Below the pieces are notes generated by a model. The model searched no databases. It saw nothing but the letters and a program-made list of their open reading frames with translations, and had not been told where the DNA came from. This document shows, one piece after another, positions 16,445-25,860 of a stretch of DNA of 47,151 bases. This stretch comes from Agathobaculum sp. (GTDB lineage: Bacteria; Bacillota; Clostridia; Oscillospirales; Butyricicoccaceae), in assembly GCF_022775115.1 (NCBI RefSeq), contig NZ_JALFLA010000063.1, forward strand, positions 1 to 47,151, given 5' to 3'. Position numbers and translations under genes: made by a program. How positions within the stretch are numbered: the stretch's first letter is position 1; each line of letters starts with the position of its first letter.

Positions 16445-19400
16445 TTAGAGCCTGTTGATATTGACCATCTCGCAGTTTTCGATGCGCACATCGCCCTCTA
16501 AGCAGCGCAGCAGCGCGGAGGCTGTGTCCATGCTGGTCAGGCAGGGGATGGCGCGCTCGACCGCGGTGCGGCGGATGTGCACCGAGCCAAGCTCGGGATG
16601 GCGACCCTTGACCGAGGTGGCGATGACGTAGTCGATCTTGCCGGATTCGATCAGGTCGATGATGTTGGGCGAAGGCTCGTCCACATTGCGGATGGCGCTG
16701 GCTGCGACCATATGGCGGTTGAGCACGTTGGCCGTGCCGCTGGTGGCGTACACGTCAAAGCCAAGCGCTTCAAAGCGCTCGCCGATCTTGATGGCCTCCT
16801 GCTTATCGCTGTCCCGCACCGAGATCAGCACCGCGCCCCGGCGCTTCATCTGGAAACCCGCACCCACAAGCCCCTTGAGCAGCGCCTCGCGGAAGGAGGT
16901 CGACACGCCGAGCACCTCGCCGGTCGATTTCATCTCCGGCCCGAGCTGGGTGTCAAGGTCGCGCAGCTTCTGGAAGGAGAACACCGGCACCTTGACCGCG
17001 TAGTGGTCGCTTTCCGGGTGCAGGCCGGTGCCGCAGCCCATTTCAGCCAGCTTTTCACCGAACATGCAGCGGGTGGCCAGATCGACCATGGGCACGCCGG
17101 TGACCTTGGAGATATAGGGCACGGTGCGAGATGAGCGGGGATTGACCTCGATGACATAGACCTCATCGTTATACAGCACGAACTGGATGTTGACCAAGCC
17201 GAGCACGGCCAGATTTTTGGCCAGCGCCTCGGTGTAGCGCAGGATGGTTTCCTTGTGCTTCTGCTCGATGTTGATGGACGGGTAGATGGAGATCGAGTCA
17301 CCCGAATGGATGCCCGCGCGCTCGAAATGCTCCATGATGCCGGGGATGAGGATATCACTGCCGTCGCAGATGGCGTCGACCTCGATCTCGCGTCCCATCA
17401 TATACTTATCGACAAGCACGGGGTTTTCCACCTTGTTGCGGGTGATGACGCGCATGAACTCACGCACGTCCTCCTCCTTATAGGCGATCTCCATGCCCTG
17501 GCCGCCCAGCACATAGCTCGGGCGGACGAGCACCGGATAGCCAAGGTCGTCCGCCGCGCGCACGGCCTCCTCCTCGGTCATAACCGTGTGGCCGGCCGGA
17601 CGCGGGATGCCGCACTTTTCCAGAATGACGTCAAATTTCTCGCGGTCCTCGGCCGCGTCGATGCTCCACGCGGGCGTGCCGAGGATCGGGATGCCCAGCT
17701 TTTCGATGTGCGCGGCAAGGTTGATGGCCGTCTGGCCGCCGAACTGCACGATGGCGTAGTCCGGCTTTTCAGCGTTCACCACGCCGGTCACGTCCTCGGG
17801 CGTGAGCGGCTCAAAGTACAGGCGGTCGGCGGTGTCAAAATCGGTCGAGACAGTCTCGGGGTTGTTGTTGATGATGACGGTCTCGCAGCCGAGCTTTTGC
17901 AGCGCCCATACCGCGTGCACCGAGCAATAGTCAAATTCGATGCCCTGCCCGATGCGGATCGGCCCGGAGCCGAGCACCAGCACCTTTTTCTTGCCGGTGG
18001 CGGGCTTTACCTCGGTCTGCTCGTCGTAGGTCGAGTAGTAGTACGGCGTTTCGGCCTCGAACTCAGCTGCGCAGGTGTCAACCATCTTGTAAACCGGCAG
18101 GCGCGCGACGGACGAGATATCCTTGCCTGAAAGCTCGGTGATGGTCTTGTCCAAAAAGCCCAGCTTTTTGGCGCGCAGGTACAGGGCATCGTCGATTTCG
18201 TCCGCCGCGGCGAGCGCCTGCTCCATGCGCACGATGTTTTGGAATTTGTGCAGGAAGAAGGTATCCACGGTCGTTACCTCGTGGATCTCCTCGATGGTCA
18301 TGATGTCGCGGCGCAGCGCCTCGCAGATGTGGAACAGGCGCTGGTCGTCCGTGCGGGCGACGCCCTTGCGGATCTCGGCATCGGGCAGCTGCCGCAGGCG
18401 GGGCACGATCAGGCTGTCGAGCTTAATTTCGCAGCCGCGCACGGCCTTCATCAGCGCGGCCTCAAAGCTGCTGTCGATGGCCATGACCTCGCCGGTGGCC
18501 TTCATCTGGGTGCCGAGGGTGTTGTCCGCGTACACGAACTTGTCAAACGGCCAGCGGGGGAACTTGACCACGCAGTAGTCAATGGCCGGCTCGAAGCAGG
18601 CCTTGGTCTTTTGCGTGACGGCGTTTACGATCTCATCCAGACCATAGCCGACCGCGATCTTGGCCGTTACCTTGGCGATGGGATAGCCGGTCGCCTTGGA
18701 GGCCAGCGCAGACGAGCGCGACACGCGGGGATTGACCTCGATGACCGCGTATTCGAACGAATGCGGGTGCAGCGCGAACTGCACGTTACAGCCGCCCTCG
18801 ATGCCAAGCTCGGTGATGATGTTGAGCGCCGCCGTGCGCAGCATCTGGTATTCCTTGTCGCACAGGGTCTGCGACGGGGCGACGACGACCGAGTCGCCCG
18901 TGTGTACGCCTACGGGATCGACGTTTTCCATGTTGCAGATCGTGATGGCGTTGCCCTTGTGGTCGCGCATGACCTCGTACTCGATCTCTTTCCAGCCGGT
19001 GATGCACTTTTCGACCAGAATTTCGTCCACGCGGGAGTGCATGATGCCGCTCGCGGCGATCTCGCGCAGCTGCTCCCAGGTATAGGCGATGCCGCCGCCC
19101 GTGCCGCCAAGCGTGTACGCCGGACGGATGATGACCGGCAGGCCGATCTCACGGGTGAACTCGACCGCGTCCTCGACCGAGTGAACGACCTTGGAGGCAA
19201 TACACGGCTCACCGATCTTTTCCATCGTGTCCTTGAACAACTGGCGGTCCTCGGCCTTGGCGATGGTATCCGGCTTTGCGCCGAGCAGCTTTACGCCCCA
19301 CTTGTCCAAAAAGCCGTTTTCGCACAGCTCCATGGCGAGGTTCAGGCCGGTTTGGCCGCCAAGGTTGGGCAGCAGGCTGTCCGGACGCTCCTTGCGGATG

Positions 19401-19630
19401 ATCTCCTGCACGGCCTCGACGGTCAGCGGCTCGATATACACCTTGTCGGCCATGGCCTTGTCGGTCATGATGGTGGCCGGGTTGGAGTTGACCAGCACGA
19501 CCTCCAGCCCCTCCTCGCGCAGTGCGCGGCAGGCCTGCGTGCCCGCGTAGTCAAACTCGGCCGCCTGTCCGATGACGATAGGGCCCGAGCCGAGCACCAT
19601 GACCTTTTTGATATCCTTGCGCAGCGGCAT
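16445..19630 (-). CDS. carB: Carbamoyl-phosphate synthase large subunit
   Basis: A 1061-residue protein, full length for CarB. Two homologous synthetase halves are visible, each starting with the same signature: KVMVLGSGPIVIGQAAEFDY at residue about 9 and KVLVLGSGPIRIGQGIEFDY near 550. Both ATP-grasp units carry VIEVNPRxSR. The C-terminal about 130 residues form the MGS-like allosteric domain (SDKQEAIKIGERFEALGF onward), which binds regulators such as UMP and ornithine in known enzymes. Its ATG overlaps the carA stop by one base (TAATG). It makes carbamoyl phosphate for pyrimidines; no arginine genes are adjacent. Confidence 0.98.
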   Translation of the reverse strand: MPLRKDIKKVMVLGSGPIVIGQAAEFDYAGTQACRALREEGLEVVLVNSNPATIMTDKAMADKVYIEPLTVEAVQEIIRKERPDSLLPNLGGQTGLNLAMELCENGFLDKWGVKLLGAKPDTIAKAEDRQLFKDTMEKIGEPCIASKVVHSVEDAVEFTREIGLPVIIRPAYTLGGTGGGIAYTWEQLREIAASGIMHSRVDEILVEKCITGWKEIEYEVMRDHKGNAITICNMENVDPVGVHTGDSVVVAPSQTLCDKEYQMLRTAALNIITELGIEGGCNVQFALHPHSFEYAVIEVNPRVSRSSALASKATGYPIAKVTAKIAVGYGLDEIVNAVTQKTKACFEPAIDYCVVKFPRWPFDKFVYADNTLGTQMKATGEVMAIDSSFEAALMKAVRGCEIKLDSLIVPRLRQLPDAEIRKGVARTDDQRLFHICEALRRDIMTIEEIHEVTTVDTFFLHKFQNIVRMEQALAAADEIDDALYLRAKKLGFLDKTITELSGKDISSVARLPVYKMVDTCAAEFEAETPYYYSTYDEQTEVKPATGKKKVLVLGSGPIRIGQGIEFDYCSVHAVWALQKLGCETVIINNNPETVSTDFDTADRLYFEPLTPEDVTGVVNAEKPDYAIVQFGGQTAINLAAHIEKLGIPILGTPAWSIDAAEDREKFDVILEKCGIPRPAGHTVMTEEEAVRAADDLGYPVLVRPSYVLGGQGMEIAYKEEDVREFMRVITRNKVENPVLVDKYMMGREIEVDAICDGSDILIPGIMEHFERAGIHSGDSISIYPSINIEQKHKETILRYTEALAKNLAVLGLVNIQFVLYNDEVYVIEVNPRSSRTVPYISKVTGVPMVDLATRCMFGEKLAEMGCGTGLHPESDHYAVKVPVFSFQKLRDLDTQLGPEMKSTGEVLGVSTSFREALLKGLVGAGFQMKRRGAVLISVRDSDKQEAIKIGERFEALGFDVYATSGTANVLNRHMVAASAIRNVDEPSPNIIDLIESGKIDYVIATSVKGRHPELGSVHIRRTAVERAIPCLTSMDTASALLRCLEGDVRIENCEMVNINRL

Positions 19631-20727
19631 TACTGAGCGCCCCCTTTCGTCTTGTCGATGTTTTCGAGGAATTTGTCAAACAGGTAGGAGGTGTCCATCG
19701 GACCAGGGCAGACCTCCGGGTGGTACTGCACGGTGAACACCGGCTTGCCGACGTGCTCAACGCCCTCGACCGTGCCGTCGTTCAGGTTGATATAGCGCAC
19801 GCGGGCAAGCGCCGGGTCGACCGTTTCGCCCACGACGGCGTAGCCGTGGTTCTGGCTGGTGATATAGGTGCGGTCGGTGTCCAGATCCTTGACCGGGTGG
19901 TTGACGCCGCGGTGGCCGTACTTGAGCTTTTCGGTCTTGGCGCCGATGGCGAGCGAGAGCAGCTGATGGCCGAGGCAGATGCCGAAGATCGGTATGCCGG
20001 TTTCGAGCAGGCGGCGCAGCAGCGCGATGGCCTCGACGTTTTCCGCCGGGTCGCCCGGGCCGTTGGACAGCATGACGCCGTCGTACTTGCCGGCAATGTC
20101 CTCGACCGGGGTCAGCGCCGGGACGACCGTGACCTCGCAGCCGCGCTTGCACAGCTCGCGCTCGATGTTGTACTTGACGCCGTAGTCATACAGCGCGATG
20201 CGGTAGCGCGGCGCGCCACTGTCGGGCGGATAAACGATGTTTTCCGCGCAGGTGACGGTCTTGACCGCGTCCTTTACCGTATAGGCGCGCATGGCTTCAA
20301 TGGTTTGCGCGTCGGGCGCGAAGCCCTCGGTGTAGATCACGCCGTTCATCACGCCCTCGCCCCGCAGCTTGCGGGTGAGCGCGCGGGTGTCGATCCCGGC
20401 AAGACCAACGACCTTCTGGCTTTTGAGGTAATCATCCAGCGTGTGCTTGCAGCGCCAGTTGGAGGGGTGCTCACACAGCTCGCGCATGATAAAGCCCGAG
20501 ACCCAGCTTTTGTGGGATTCATAATCGTCAAAATTGATGCCGTAGTTGCCAATGAGCGGATAGGTCATGGTGACGGTCTGACCGAAGTAGGACGGATCGG
20601 TCAGTACCTCCTGATAGCCGGCCATGCCGGTGTTGAATACGACCTCGCCGATGCTCTGGCCCTCATAGCCGACGGACACGCCCTCAAACAGCGTGCCGTC
20701 TGCCAGCAGCAGATACGCTTTTTTCAT
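19630..20727 (-). CDS. carA: Carbamoyl-phosphate synthase small subunit (glutaminase)
   Basis: A 365-residue protein supplying ammonia from glutamine to CarB. The N-terminal CPSase domain begins KKAYLLLADGTLFEGVSVGY and includes FNTGMAGYQEVLTDPSY. The class I amidotransferase domain has MLSNGPGDP, the nucleophile Cys in IFGICLGHQL, and the His/Glu pair in QYHPE. The start at 20727 follows GGAAGG; the open frame continuing to 20820 lacks a ribosome site. A 252-base gap separates it from pyrF, the only large gap in the operon. Confidence 0.97.
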   Translation of the reverse strand: MKKAYLLLADGTLFEGVSVGYEGQSIGEVVFNTGMAGYQEVLTDPSYFGQTVTMTYPLIGNYGINFDDYESHKSWVSGFIMRELCEHPSNWRCKHTLDDYLKSQKVVGLAGIDTRALTRKLRGEGVMNGVIYTEGFAPDAQTIEAMRAYTVKDAVKTVTCAENIVYPPDSGAPRYRIALYDYGVKYNIERELCKRGCEVTVVPALTPVEDIAGKYDGVMLSNGPGDPAENVEAIALLRRLLETGIPIFGICLGHQLLSLAIGAKTEKLKYGHRGVNHPVKDLDTDRTYITSQNHGYAVVGETVDPALARVRYINLNDGTVEGVEHVGKPVFTVQYHPEVCPGPMDTSYLFDKFLENIDKTKGGAQ

Positions 20728-20979
20728 ATTCGTTCCTTCCACTTTGTTATCTCCACGCTCCTTTGTACTTCGAGTTGGAATCACGCTTCCAATCGAGGGG
20801 ACGCACCACGCCTGCGGCACGGATGCGCCCTGAACTGCGCAAAGCTCCGATAAACGAAGCTTCGCTCCGTACTTGTATAAAAACCGTGATAGGTGCTCCC
20901 GGTTTTTGGGTTTTACGCAAAGCGCAGAACCTGCCGGATGCGCGCCTGCCGGCGCGGCGTACTCCCCCTATACTATCGC
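20728..20979 (-). other. Intra-operon gap between pyrF and carA with hairpins
   Basis: No gene seen. Two clear dyads: a perfect 8-bp stem (20879-20886 with 20900-20907) ending in a T run on the minus strand, which could act as a terminator or attenuator before carA; and a 6-bp stem TTGGAA/TTCCAA at 20775-20792. No second PyrR-type hexaloop was found here, so differential expression of the promoter-proximal genes by plain partial termination is the simplest reading. Confidence 0.5.
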
Positions 20980-21897
20980 TTACCGGATGGCCGCAACGAT
21001 CTCATCCCGCATACGGATGGCCTCGGCACGGGCAGCCTGCTTGTAGTCGCGTCCGTCGCCGCCGGTCTTTTTCCACGCGCACATGATGGCGCGCGAGGAG
21101 TTGACGATCGCGCCCAGTCCGTCGTCGTTAAAGGCGTTTGCGATGTCCTTGGCAGTCGCGCCCTGCGCGCCGTAGCCGGGCACAAGGAAGTAGGACTTGG
21201 GCAGCAGCGCGCGCACGATCCGCTGCTCCTCCGGCCAAGTCGCGCCGACGACCGCGCCGATCTGGTTGTAGCCGCAGGGGGTGTCCAGCCCCGCGCCCCA
21301 CTGGGCGACCATTTCGGCCATGCGGGCATAGAGCGGCTTGCCCTCCATATCGCGGTTTTGCAGCTCGCCCGAGGAGGGGTTGGAGGTCTTGACCAGCACG
21401 AACAGGCTCTTGTCCCGTCCGCGGCACTCCTTGAGGAACGGCTCGATGCCGTCCGTGCCGAGGTAGCCGTTGACCGTCACCGAATCGCAGCCGTAGGGCG
21501 CGATCTCGGTATCGCCCACGCGGGTCTTGCCGAGGTAGGCCTCGGCGTAGGCCGTGGCGGTCGCGCCGATATCGTTGCGCTTGATATCGCCGATGACGTA
21601 CATGCCCTTGGCGTGCGCGTAGTCGATGGTCTCCTTGAGCGCCATCGCGCCATACGAGCCGAGCAGCTCATAATACGCGGCCTGCGGCTTGACGGCCGGC
21701 ACGATATCGCACAGCGCGTCGATCAGGCCGCAGTTGAAGGCGACCACGCTTTCGGCCGCCGCGCGCAGCGTTTCACCGTGCAGCATCATGTTGCGGCCGG
21801 AGATATGCGCCGGGATGTACTCCAGCCGGGCGTCCAGCCCGACGACGGTCGGGTTGCCCTTTTCCTTGATCTTGTCTACCAATGTTTGAATCGACAT
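20980..21897 (-). CDS. pyrF: Orotidine 5'-phosphate decarboxylase (type 2)
   Basis: A 305-residue protein, the longer 'subfamily 2' form. It decarboxylates OMP to UMP. The N-terminus has PTVVGLDARLEYIPAH; the catalytic Lys/Asp array is in YVIGDIKRNDIGATATAYAE; VTVNGYLGTDGIEPFL and LVPGYGAQGATAKDI form the phosphate site. It lies 36 bases after pyrR and probably shares its attenuated transcript. Confidence 0.95.
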   Translation of the reverse strand: MSIQTLVDKIKEKGNPTVVGLDARLEYIPAHISGRNMMLHGETLRAAAESVVAFNCGLIDALCDIVPAVKPQAAYYELLGSYGAMALKETIDYAHAKGMYVIGDIKRNDIGATATAYAEAYLGKTRVGDTEIAPYGCDSVTVNGYLGTDGIEPFLKECRGRDKSLFVLVKTSNPSSGELQNRDMEGKPLYARMAEMVAQWGAGLDTPCGYNQIGAVVGATWPEEQRIVRALLPKSYFLVPGYGAQGATAKDIANAFNDDGLGAIVNSSRAIMCAWKKTGGDGRDYKQAARAEAIRMRDEIVAAIR

Positions 21898-21933
21898 ATG
21901 CGCACTCCTTTTTGTATTGATACGGCGGTTGAT

Positions 21934-22455
21934 TTATAAAATAACAACGTTGTCCAGGCCATCTACCTCGGTCAGGCGCACGGAAACGCGCTCGTCGCGC
22001 GCGGTCGGCAAATTTTTGCCGATGTAGTCCGGACGGATGGGAAGCTCGCGGTGGCCGCGGTCGATCAGCACGGCGAGCTGGATGCGCCCGGCGCGGCCAA
22101 GCTGGCTGACGGCCTCGATCGCCGCGCGTACCGTGCGCCCGGTGTAAAGCACATCGTCCACCAGAATGACGGTCGCGCCTTCAACGCGCGCGTCCCGCTG
22201 GCAGGGCGGCACGCCCGTGCGGGGCTTGTCGTCCCGCCAAGGGGTCACATCCAGCTCGAGCACGTCGGGCGCGCTGCCCTCGACCTCGCCGAGCTTTTGC
22301 GCGATGCGACGCGCCAGATACACCCCGCGCGTGCGTATCCCGGCCAGCAGCACATGCTCCGCGCCCTGATTTTTTTCAACGATCTCAAACGCGATGCGGG
22401 TCAGCGCGCGGCGCACGCCGTCCGCGTCCATGATGACGGCCTTTTGTCCGGCCAT
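21934..22455 (-). CDS. pyrR: Pyrimidine operon attenuation regulator / uracil phosphoribosyltransferase
   Basis: A 173-residue type I phosphoribosyltransferase-fold protein, normal length for PyrR. It binds UMP/UTP and then the leader RNA, favouring early termination; many homologues also have weak UPRTase activity. The PRPP motif is [20 protein letters not shown]. Other family segments are [26 protein letters not shown] and [29 protein letters not shown] precedes the start. It heads the operon directly downstream of the attenuator it is expected to control. Confidence 0.96.
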   Translation of the reverse strand: MAGQKAVIMDADGVRRALTRIAFEIVEKNQGAEHVLLAGIRTRGVYLARRIAQKLGEVEGSAPDVLELDVTPWRDDKPRTGVPPCQRDARVEGATVILVDDVLYTGRTVRAAIEAVSQLGRAGRIQLAVLIDRGHRELPIRPDYIGKNLPTARDERVSVRLTEVDGLDNVVIL

Positions 22456-22480
22456 CGATCCACCTCCCTGTCAAAAAATG

Positions 22481-22612
22481 AAAAAACGGCTCTCCGCACG
22501 ATAGCAGAAAAGCCGTACAATGAAACACACCGATCCCATCCGGGCGAGACCCGGCAGGCGGCGTATGCACTGTTTTCTGCCTTAGCCGGCTCGCTGGCCG
22601 CGCCTTAAAGGC
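22481..22612 (-). promoter_or_regulatory. PyrR attenuator: binding hairpin, antiterminator and terminator
   Basis: Read on the minus strand. (1) PyrR-binding hairpin 22612-22579: outer stem GCCTT/AAGGC, an internal loop, then CGGC/GCCG closing the hexaloop CAGCGA (22596-22591), which fits the known CNGNGA loop. (2) The segment GCAGAAAA (22580-22573) overlaps that hairpin and is exactly complementary to TTTTCTGC (22511-22504). (3) The terminator hairpin has ACGGCT (22516-22511) and an inner TCTGC/GCGGA stem, closes at 22486, and ends in a T run. Pairing (2) and (3) are mutually exclusive, the classic antiterminator switch. Mechanism by analogy with Bacillus pyr. Confidence 0.8.
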
Positions 22613-22673
22613 GGATTGTTGGGTAGGATTGCTTTGCGGCCGTTTTCGGCAGGTCTGCAATCGCTTTGCAGCT

Positions 22674-22702
22674 ATTATATCGTATGTGCGCGGCTTTGTA
22701 AA
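22674..22702 (-). promoter_or_regulatory. Promoter of the pyr operon
   Basis: Minus strand TTTACA (22702-22697), 17 bases, TATAAT (22679-22674). It gives a leader of about 210 bases before pyrR. Confidence 0.8.
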
Positions 22703-22846
22703 CAGGCTGGATGATAAAAGAAGCCGCATTTTTTGGGGAAAAATTTGTCGCGCGCACTCGTGCAGATTTTTGTGCGGCGCGGGGCATGATAAAAACGCGG
22801 CACCAAACAGCAGTTGAGATTATTTTTTGAAAGGCGGCGGAATCTT

Positions 22847-23029
22847 ATGCGTATCACTCCCTTTGTATCCGGTATTGCGACCGGCGCGGTCGCGGGCGCG
22901 GTCGTCTCGATGGTGGCGGCGGGCGCGATGCTCAATCCTACCGTGCGCAGAAGCGCGCAGCACATGGCGGGCAAGGCCGAGCGCACCATGCACAAGGCGG
23001 CGGACAGCGTCGGGCATTTTGTCGGCTGA
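22847..23029 (+). CDS. Small single-helix membrane protein (YtxH-like)
   Basis: A 60-residue protein: MRITPFVSGIATGAVAGAVV begins a Gly/Ala/Val-rich membrane helix to about residue 32. A basic, amphipathic tail then runs RRSAQHMAGKAERTMHKAAD. This layout resembles small YtxH/gas-vesicle-like stress proteins of Firmicutes, but the match is only in architecture. The ATG at 22847 follows GAAAGGCGG; the in-frame ATG at 22814 lies before that site. Single gene, followed by a hairpin terminator. Confidence 0.65.
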   Translation: MRITPFVSGIATGAVAGAVVSMVAAGAMLNPTVRRSAQHMAGKAERTMHKAADSVGHFVG

Positions 23030-23051
23030 GCCGGACGCGGCGGCACGGTTT

Positions 23052-23077
23052 TGTCGAAAAACTGCGGTTTTTCGACA
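23052..23077. repeat. Hairpin related to the IS-end sequence at 177-192
   Basis: A perfect 11-bp inverted repeat (23052-23062 with 23067-23077, loop TGCG). Its right arm plus flank TTTTTCGACAGCCTGA is 15/16 identical to 177-192 beside the IS1182 fragment. It may be a scar or small non-autonomous element. Confidence 0.5.
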
Positions 23078-23081
23078 GCCT

Positions 23082-23107
23082 GAGGAAGGGGCTTTTGCCC
23101 CTTCCTC
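23082..23107 (+). terminator. Hairpin terminator after the small membrane protein gene
   Basis: A perfect 11-bp stem (23082-23092 with 23097-23107), loop TTTT. The following bases are only mildly T-rich, so termination strength is uncertain. Confidence 0.6.
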
Positions 23108-23159
23108 TATTTATGTGCGGGCGCGGCAGGGGAAAATCCCGAAAACCCCGCGCTTTTTC

Positions 23160-23188
23160 TTGCGCGGCGGCGTAAAAAGGGGTATACT
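23160..23188 (+). promoter_or_regulatory. Promoter of nadE
   Basis: TTGCGC (23160-23165), 17 bases, TATACT (23183-23188), 40 bases before the start codon. Confidence 0.6.
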
Positions 23189-23227
23189 GACTCTATCTGG
23201 AATTGTTTTGATAAGGAGCCATCACGG

Positions 23228-25138
23228 ATGAAAGACGGATTTATCAAGGTCGCTGCGGCAACGCCGCCGCTGCGCGTGGCCGACTGCGCCTATAACGCTG
23301 CCGAGATCGTCCGGCAGGCGCGCGAAGCGGCCGAGACCGGCGCGCAGCTGATCGTGTTCCCCGAGCTGTGCCTGACCGGCTACACCTGCGGCGACCTGTT
23401 TTTGCAGCAGACGCTGTTGGACGGCACGTGCGCCGCGCTGGATACTGTGCGCGAACAGACAGCGGCGCTGAACGCGGCTGTGGTGGTCGGCCTGCCGCTG
23501 GCGCGGCGCGGCAAGCTGTATAACTGCGCGGCCGTGCTGTCGGGCGGCCGCATCGCGGGCGTTGTACCCAAGCAGCATATCCCCAATTACGGCGAATTTT
23601 ATGAGCAGCGCTACTTTGCCTCGGGCGCGGAGGTGGAGAACGAGCCGATCGAGTTGTGTGGGCAGACGGTCCTGTTCGGCGGGCGGCAGGTGTTCCAAAG
23701 CCCGGCTATGCCGGCGCTCACCCTCGGGGTGGAGATTTGCGAGGACCTCTGGGCGCCCGAGCCGCCGTCCGCCGCGTTGGCACGGGCAGGCGCGAACGTC
23801 ATCGTCAACCTCTCGGCCTCGGACGAGCTGATCGGCAAGGCGGCTTACCGGCGCGAGCTGGTCAAAAGCCATGCCGCACGGCTGCTGTGCGCCTATGTGT
23901 ATGCCGATGCGGGCTTTGGCGAATCGACGCAGGACTTGGTGTTCGCCGGGCATGACCTTATCGCAGAAAACGGCACGCTGCTTGCCGAGAGCCGCCGCTT
24001 TACGAGCGGTGTATGCTATGCTGATATCGACCTTGGCCGCCTGCTGCACGAGCGCCGCCGCGTGAGTACCTTTGCCGCGGCGGACGCGCTTCACACCGGC
24101 GCGCTGCATCTCGCCCCGGCGGTGTGCGACCTGCGGCACCGCGCGTTTCCGCGTATGCCCTTTGTGCCGGGAGACAAGGCGCGGCTGGACGAGCGCTGCG
24201 AGGAGATTTTGACCCTGCAAGCCACCGGCCTTGCCACCCGCCTGCGGCACACCCATGCGAAGACCGCCGTGGTCGGCCTGTCGGGCGGGCTGGATTCGAC
24301 GCTTGCGCTGATCGTGCTGGCGCGCGCCTTTGACCTGCTGGCGCTCGATCGCAAGGGCATCCTCGCGGTCACCATGCCGTGCTTCGGCACGACCGCGCGC
24401 ACCAAGGGCAATGCCGAAAAGCTGGCCGAGGCCTATGGCGTGACGCTGCAAACGGTCGATATCAAGGCCGCGGTAGAGCAGCATTTTGCCGATATCGGCC
24501 AGCCGCAGAACGAGCATTCCGTGACCTATGAAAACGCGCAGGCGCGCATGCGCACACTGGTGCTGATGGATCTGGCCAACAAGCAGGGCGGTATGGTGGT
24601 CGGCACGGGCGACCTGTCTGAGCTGGCGCTTGGCTGGGCGACCTACAACGGCGACCATATGTCGATGTACGGCGTCAACGCCTCTGTCCCCAAAACGCTG
24701 GTGCGTTATCTGACGGCCTACGAGGCCGCGCGCGTGAGCGACCCGGTGCTGTCCGGCGTGCTGCGGGACGTGCTCGACACCCCGGTCTCGCCCGAGCTGC
24801 TGCCGCCGAAGGACGGCGAGATCAGCCAAAGGACCGAGGATCTGGTCGGCCCGTATGAGCTGCACGACTTTTTCCTGTACTATATGCTGCGCTTTGGCTA
24901 TCCGCCACGTAAGCTGTTCCGCGCCGCAAGGCAGGCGTTTGCCGGGGCGTATGACGACGCGACCATCAAAAAATGGCTGACGACCTTTATCCGCCGCTTT
25001 TTCGCGCAGCAGTTCAAGCGCTCCTGCCTGCCGGACGGCCCCAAGGTCGGCACGGTGGCGCTGTCGCCGCGCGGGGACTGGCGTATGCCCTCGGATGCCT
25101 GCGCCGCGCTCTGGCTGGCCGAGGCCGACGCACTGTAA
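23228..25138 (+). CDS. nadE: Glutamine-dependent NAD+ synthetase
   Basis: A 636-residue two-domain enzyme making NAD from nicotinate adenine dinucleotide, ATP and glutamine. The N-terminal nitrilase-type glutaminase has the Glu-Lys-Cys triad at Glu46 (FPELCLTGY), Lys115 ([13 protein letters not shown]) and Cys171 ([11 protein letters not shown]). The C-terminal synthetase has the P-loop-like [11 protein letters not shown] and the later [20 protein letters not shown]. Length fits the long bacterial NadE. AAGGAGCC stands before the ATG. The stop is followed at once by the ribosome site of the VanZ-like gene, suggesting co-transcription. Confidence 0.96.
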   Translation: MKDGFIKVAAATPPLRVADCAYNAAEIVRQAREAAETGAQLIVFPELCLTGYTCGDLFLQQTLLDGTCAALDTVREQTAALNAAVVVGLPLARRGKLYNCAAVLSGGRIAGVVPKQHIPNYGEFYEQRYFASGAEVENEPIELCGQTVLFGGRQVFQSPAMPALTLGVEICEDLWAPEPPSAALARAGANVIVNLSASDELIGKAAYRRELVKSHAARLLCAYVYADAGFGESTQDLVFAGHDLIAENGTLLAESRRFTSGVCYADIDLGRLLHERRRVSTFAAADALHTGALHLAPAVCDLRHRAFPRMPFVPGDKARLDERCEEILTLQATGLATRLRHTHAKTAVVGLSGGLDSTLALIVLARAFDLLALDRKGILAVTMPCFGTTARTKGNAEKLAEAYGVTLQTVDIKAAVEQHFADIGQPQNEHSVTYENAQARMRTLVLMDLANKQGGMVVGTGDLSELALGWATYNGDHMSMYGVNASVPKTLVRYLTAYEAARVSDPVLSGVLRDVLDTPVSPELLPPKDGEISQRTEDLVGPYELHDFFLYYMLRFGYPPRKLFRAARQAFAGAYDDATIKKWLTTFIRRFFAQQFKRSCLPDGPKVGTVALSPRGDWRMPSDACAALWLAEADAL

Positions 25139-25151
25139 AGGAGCTTTGTGT

Positions 25152-25802
25152 TTGAAAACCCTCATCCGCATGGCGGCGGCGGTGCTGACCGCCGCGGCGC
25201 TTTGCCTGAACCTGTATATCGAACTGGCGCCGCAGTACACGGTACATCCGGGGATAAAGCTCGGGTTTGCCGCGGTGATTGCGGCGCTGCTGTGGCTGGC
25301 GTTTTTTTTCGGCGTGCCCAAGGGGGCGCGTGCGGCGCGCCGGCGCGACTATGTGATGCTGCTGTTTTGGTACTACTTATGGGTGCTGGCTAACGTGCTG
25401 TTTTTTGACAATGCATTCGGCCGGGGCTTTACCGGGCGTGTCACGCTCGAGGCGGTCAATTTGGAGCCGCTGCGCACCATCCGCAACTATCTGCTGGCCT
25501 ATGGCTACGGCAATATTTCTCTGTATCTGGTCGTACTCAATCTGGCGGGCAATCTGGCCGCCTTTGCGCCGATGGGATTTTTCCTGCCCGCGCTGTTCCG
25601 CTGGCAGCGCAGCGTCTTTTTCTTCGCTGCAACGCTCACGCTGGGCATTACGGCGGTCGAGGTCGCGCAGGTCTACTCGGGCGTAGGCTCGTGCGATGTG
25701 GATGACCTGATCCTCAATTTGGCGGGCGCGCTGATCGTATTCGCCGTCTGCCGCGTCACGCCGCTGTGGCGGCGGGTGTGCGCCATCACCAAGCGGGAGT
25801 AG
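25152..25802 (+). CDS. VanZ-family membrane protein
   Basis: A 216-residue integral membrane protein with about five hydrophobic helices. The VanZ-like core runs from VNLEPLRTIRNYLLAYG through LNLAGNLAAFAPMGFFLP to VAQVYSGVGSCDVDDLILNLAG, the typical VanZ end signature. Function is poorly known; VanZ of Tn1546 gives low-level teicoplanin resistance, but chromosomal homologues are common and mostly untested. The start is probably TTG at 25152: AAAGGAG (25137-25143) is eight bases upstream and no ATG is placed as well. Confidence 0.85.
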   Translation: MKTLIRMAAAVLTAAALCLNLYIELAPQYTVHPGIKLGFAAVIAALLWLAFFFGVPKGARAARRRDYVMLLFWYYLWVLANVLFFDNAFGRGFTGRVTLEAVNLEPLRTIRNYLLAYGYGNISLYLVVLNLAGNLAAFAPMGFFLPALFRWQRSVFFFAATLTLGITAVEVAQVYSGVGSCDVDDLILNLAGALIVFAVCRVTPLWRRVCAITKRE

Positions 25803-25860
25803 GAAAGGTGCGCGGCGCGATGAGCGCCGGGTACTGTAACGGAACGAGAGGAGAAAGCAT

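Noticed and set aside
18239..19636. 465-codon plus-strand open frame over carB
   Set aside because: Antisense shadow of carB. The same holds for large frames at 6863-8437, 8689-9840, 34079-35227 and 38063-39490.
20728..20979. Second PyrR attenuator before carA
   Set aside because: No CNGNGA hexaloop hairpin or exclusive antiterminator pairing was found; only a simple AT-rich-arm hairpin.
23222..25321. 699-codon minus-strand open frame over nadE
   Set aside because: Antisense shadow of nadE; no ribosome site or recognisable protein.
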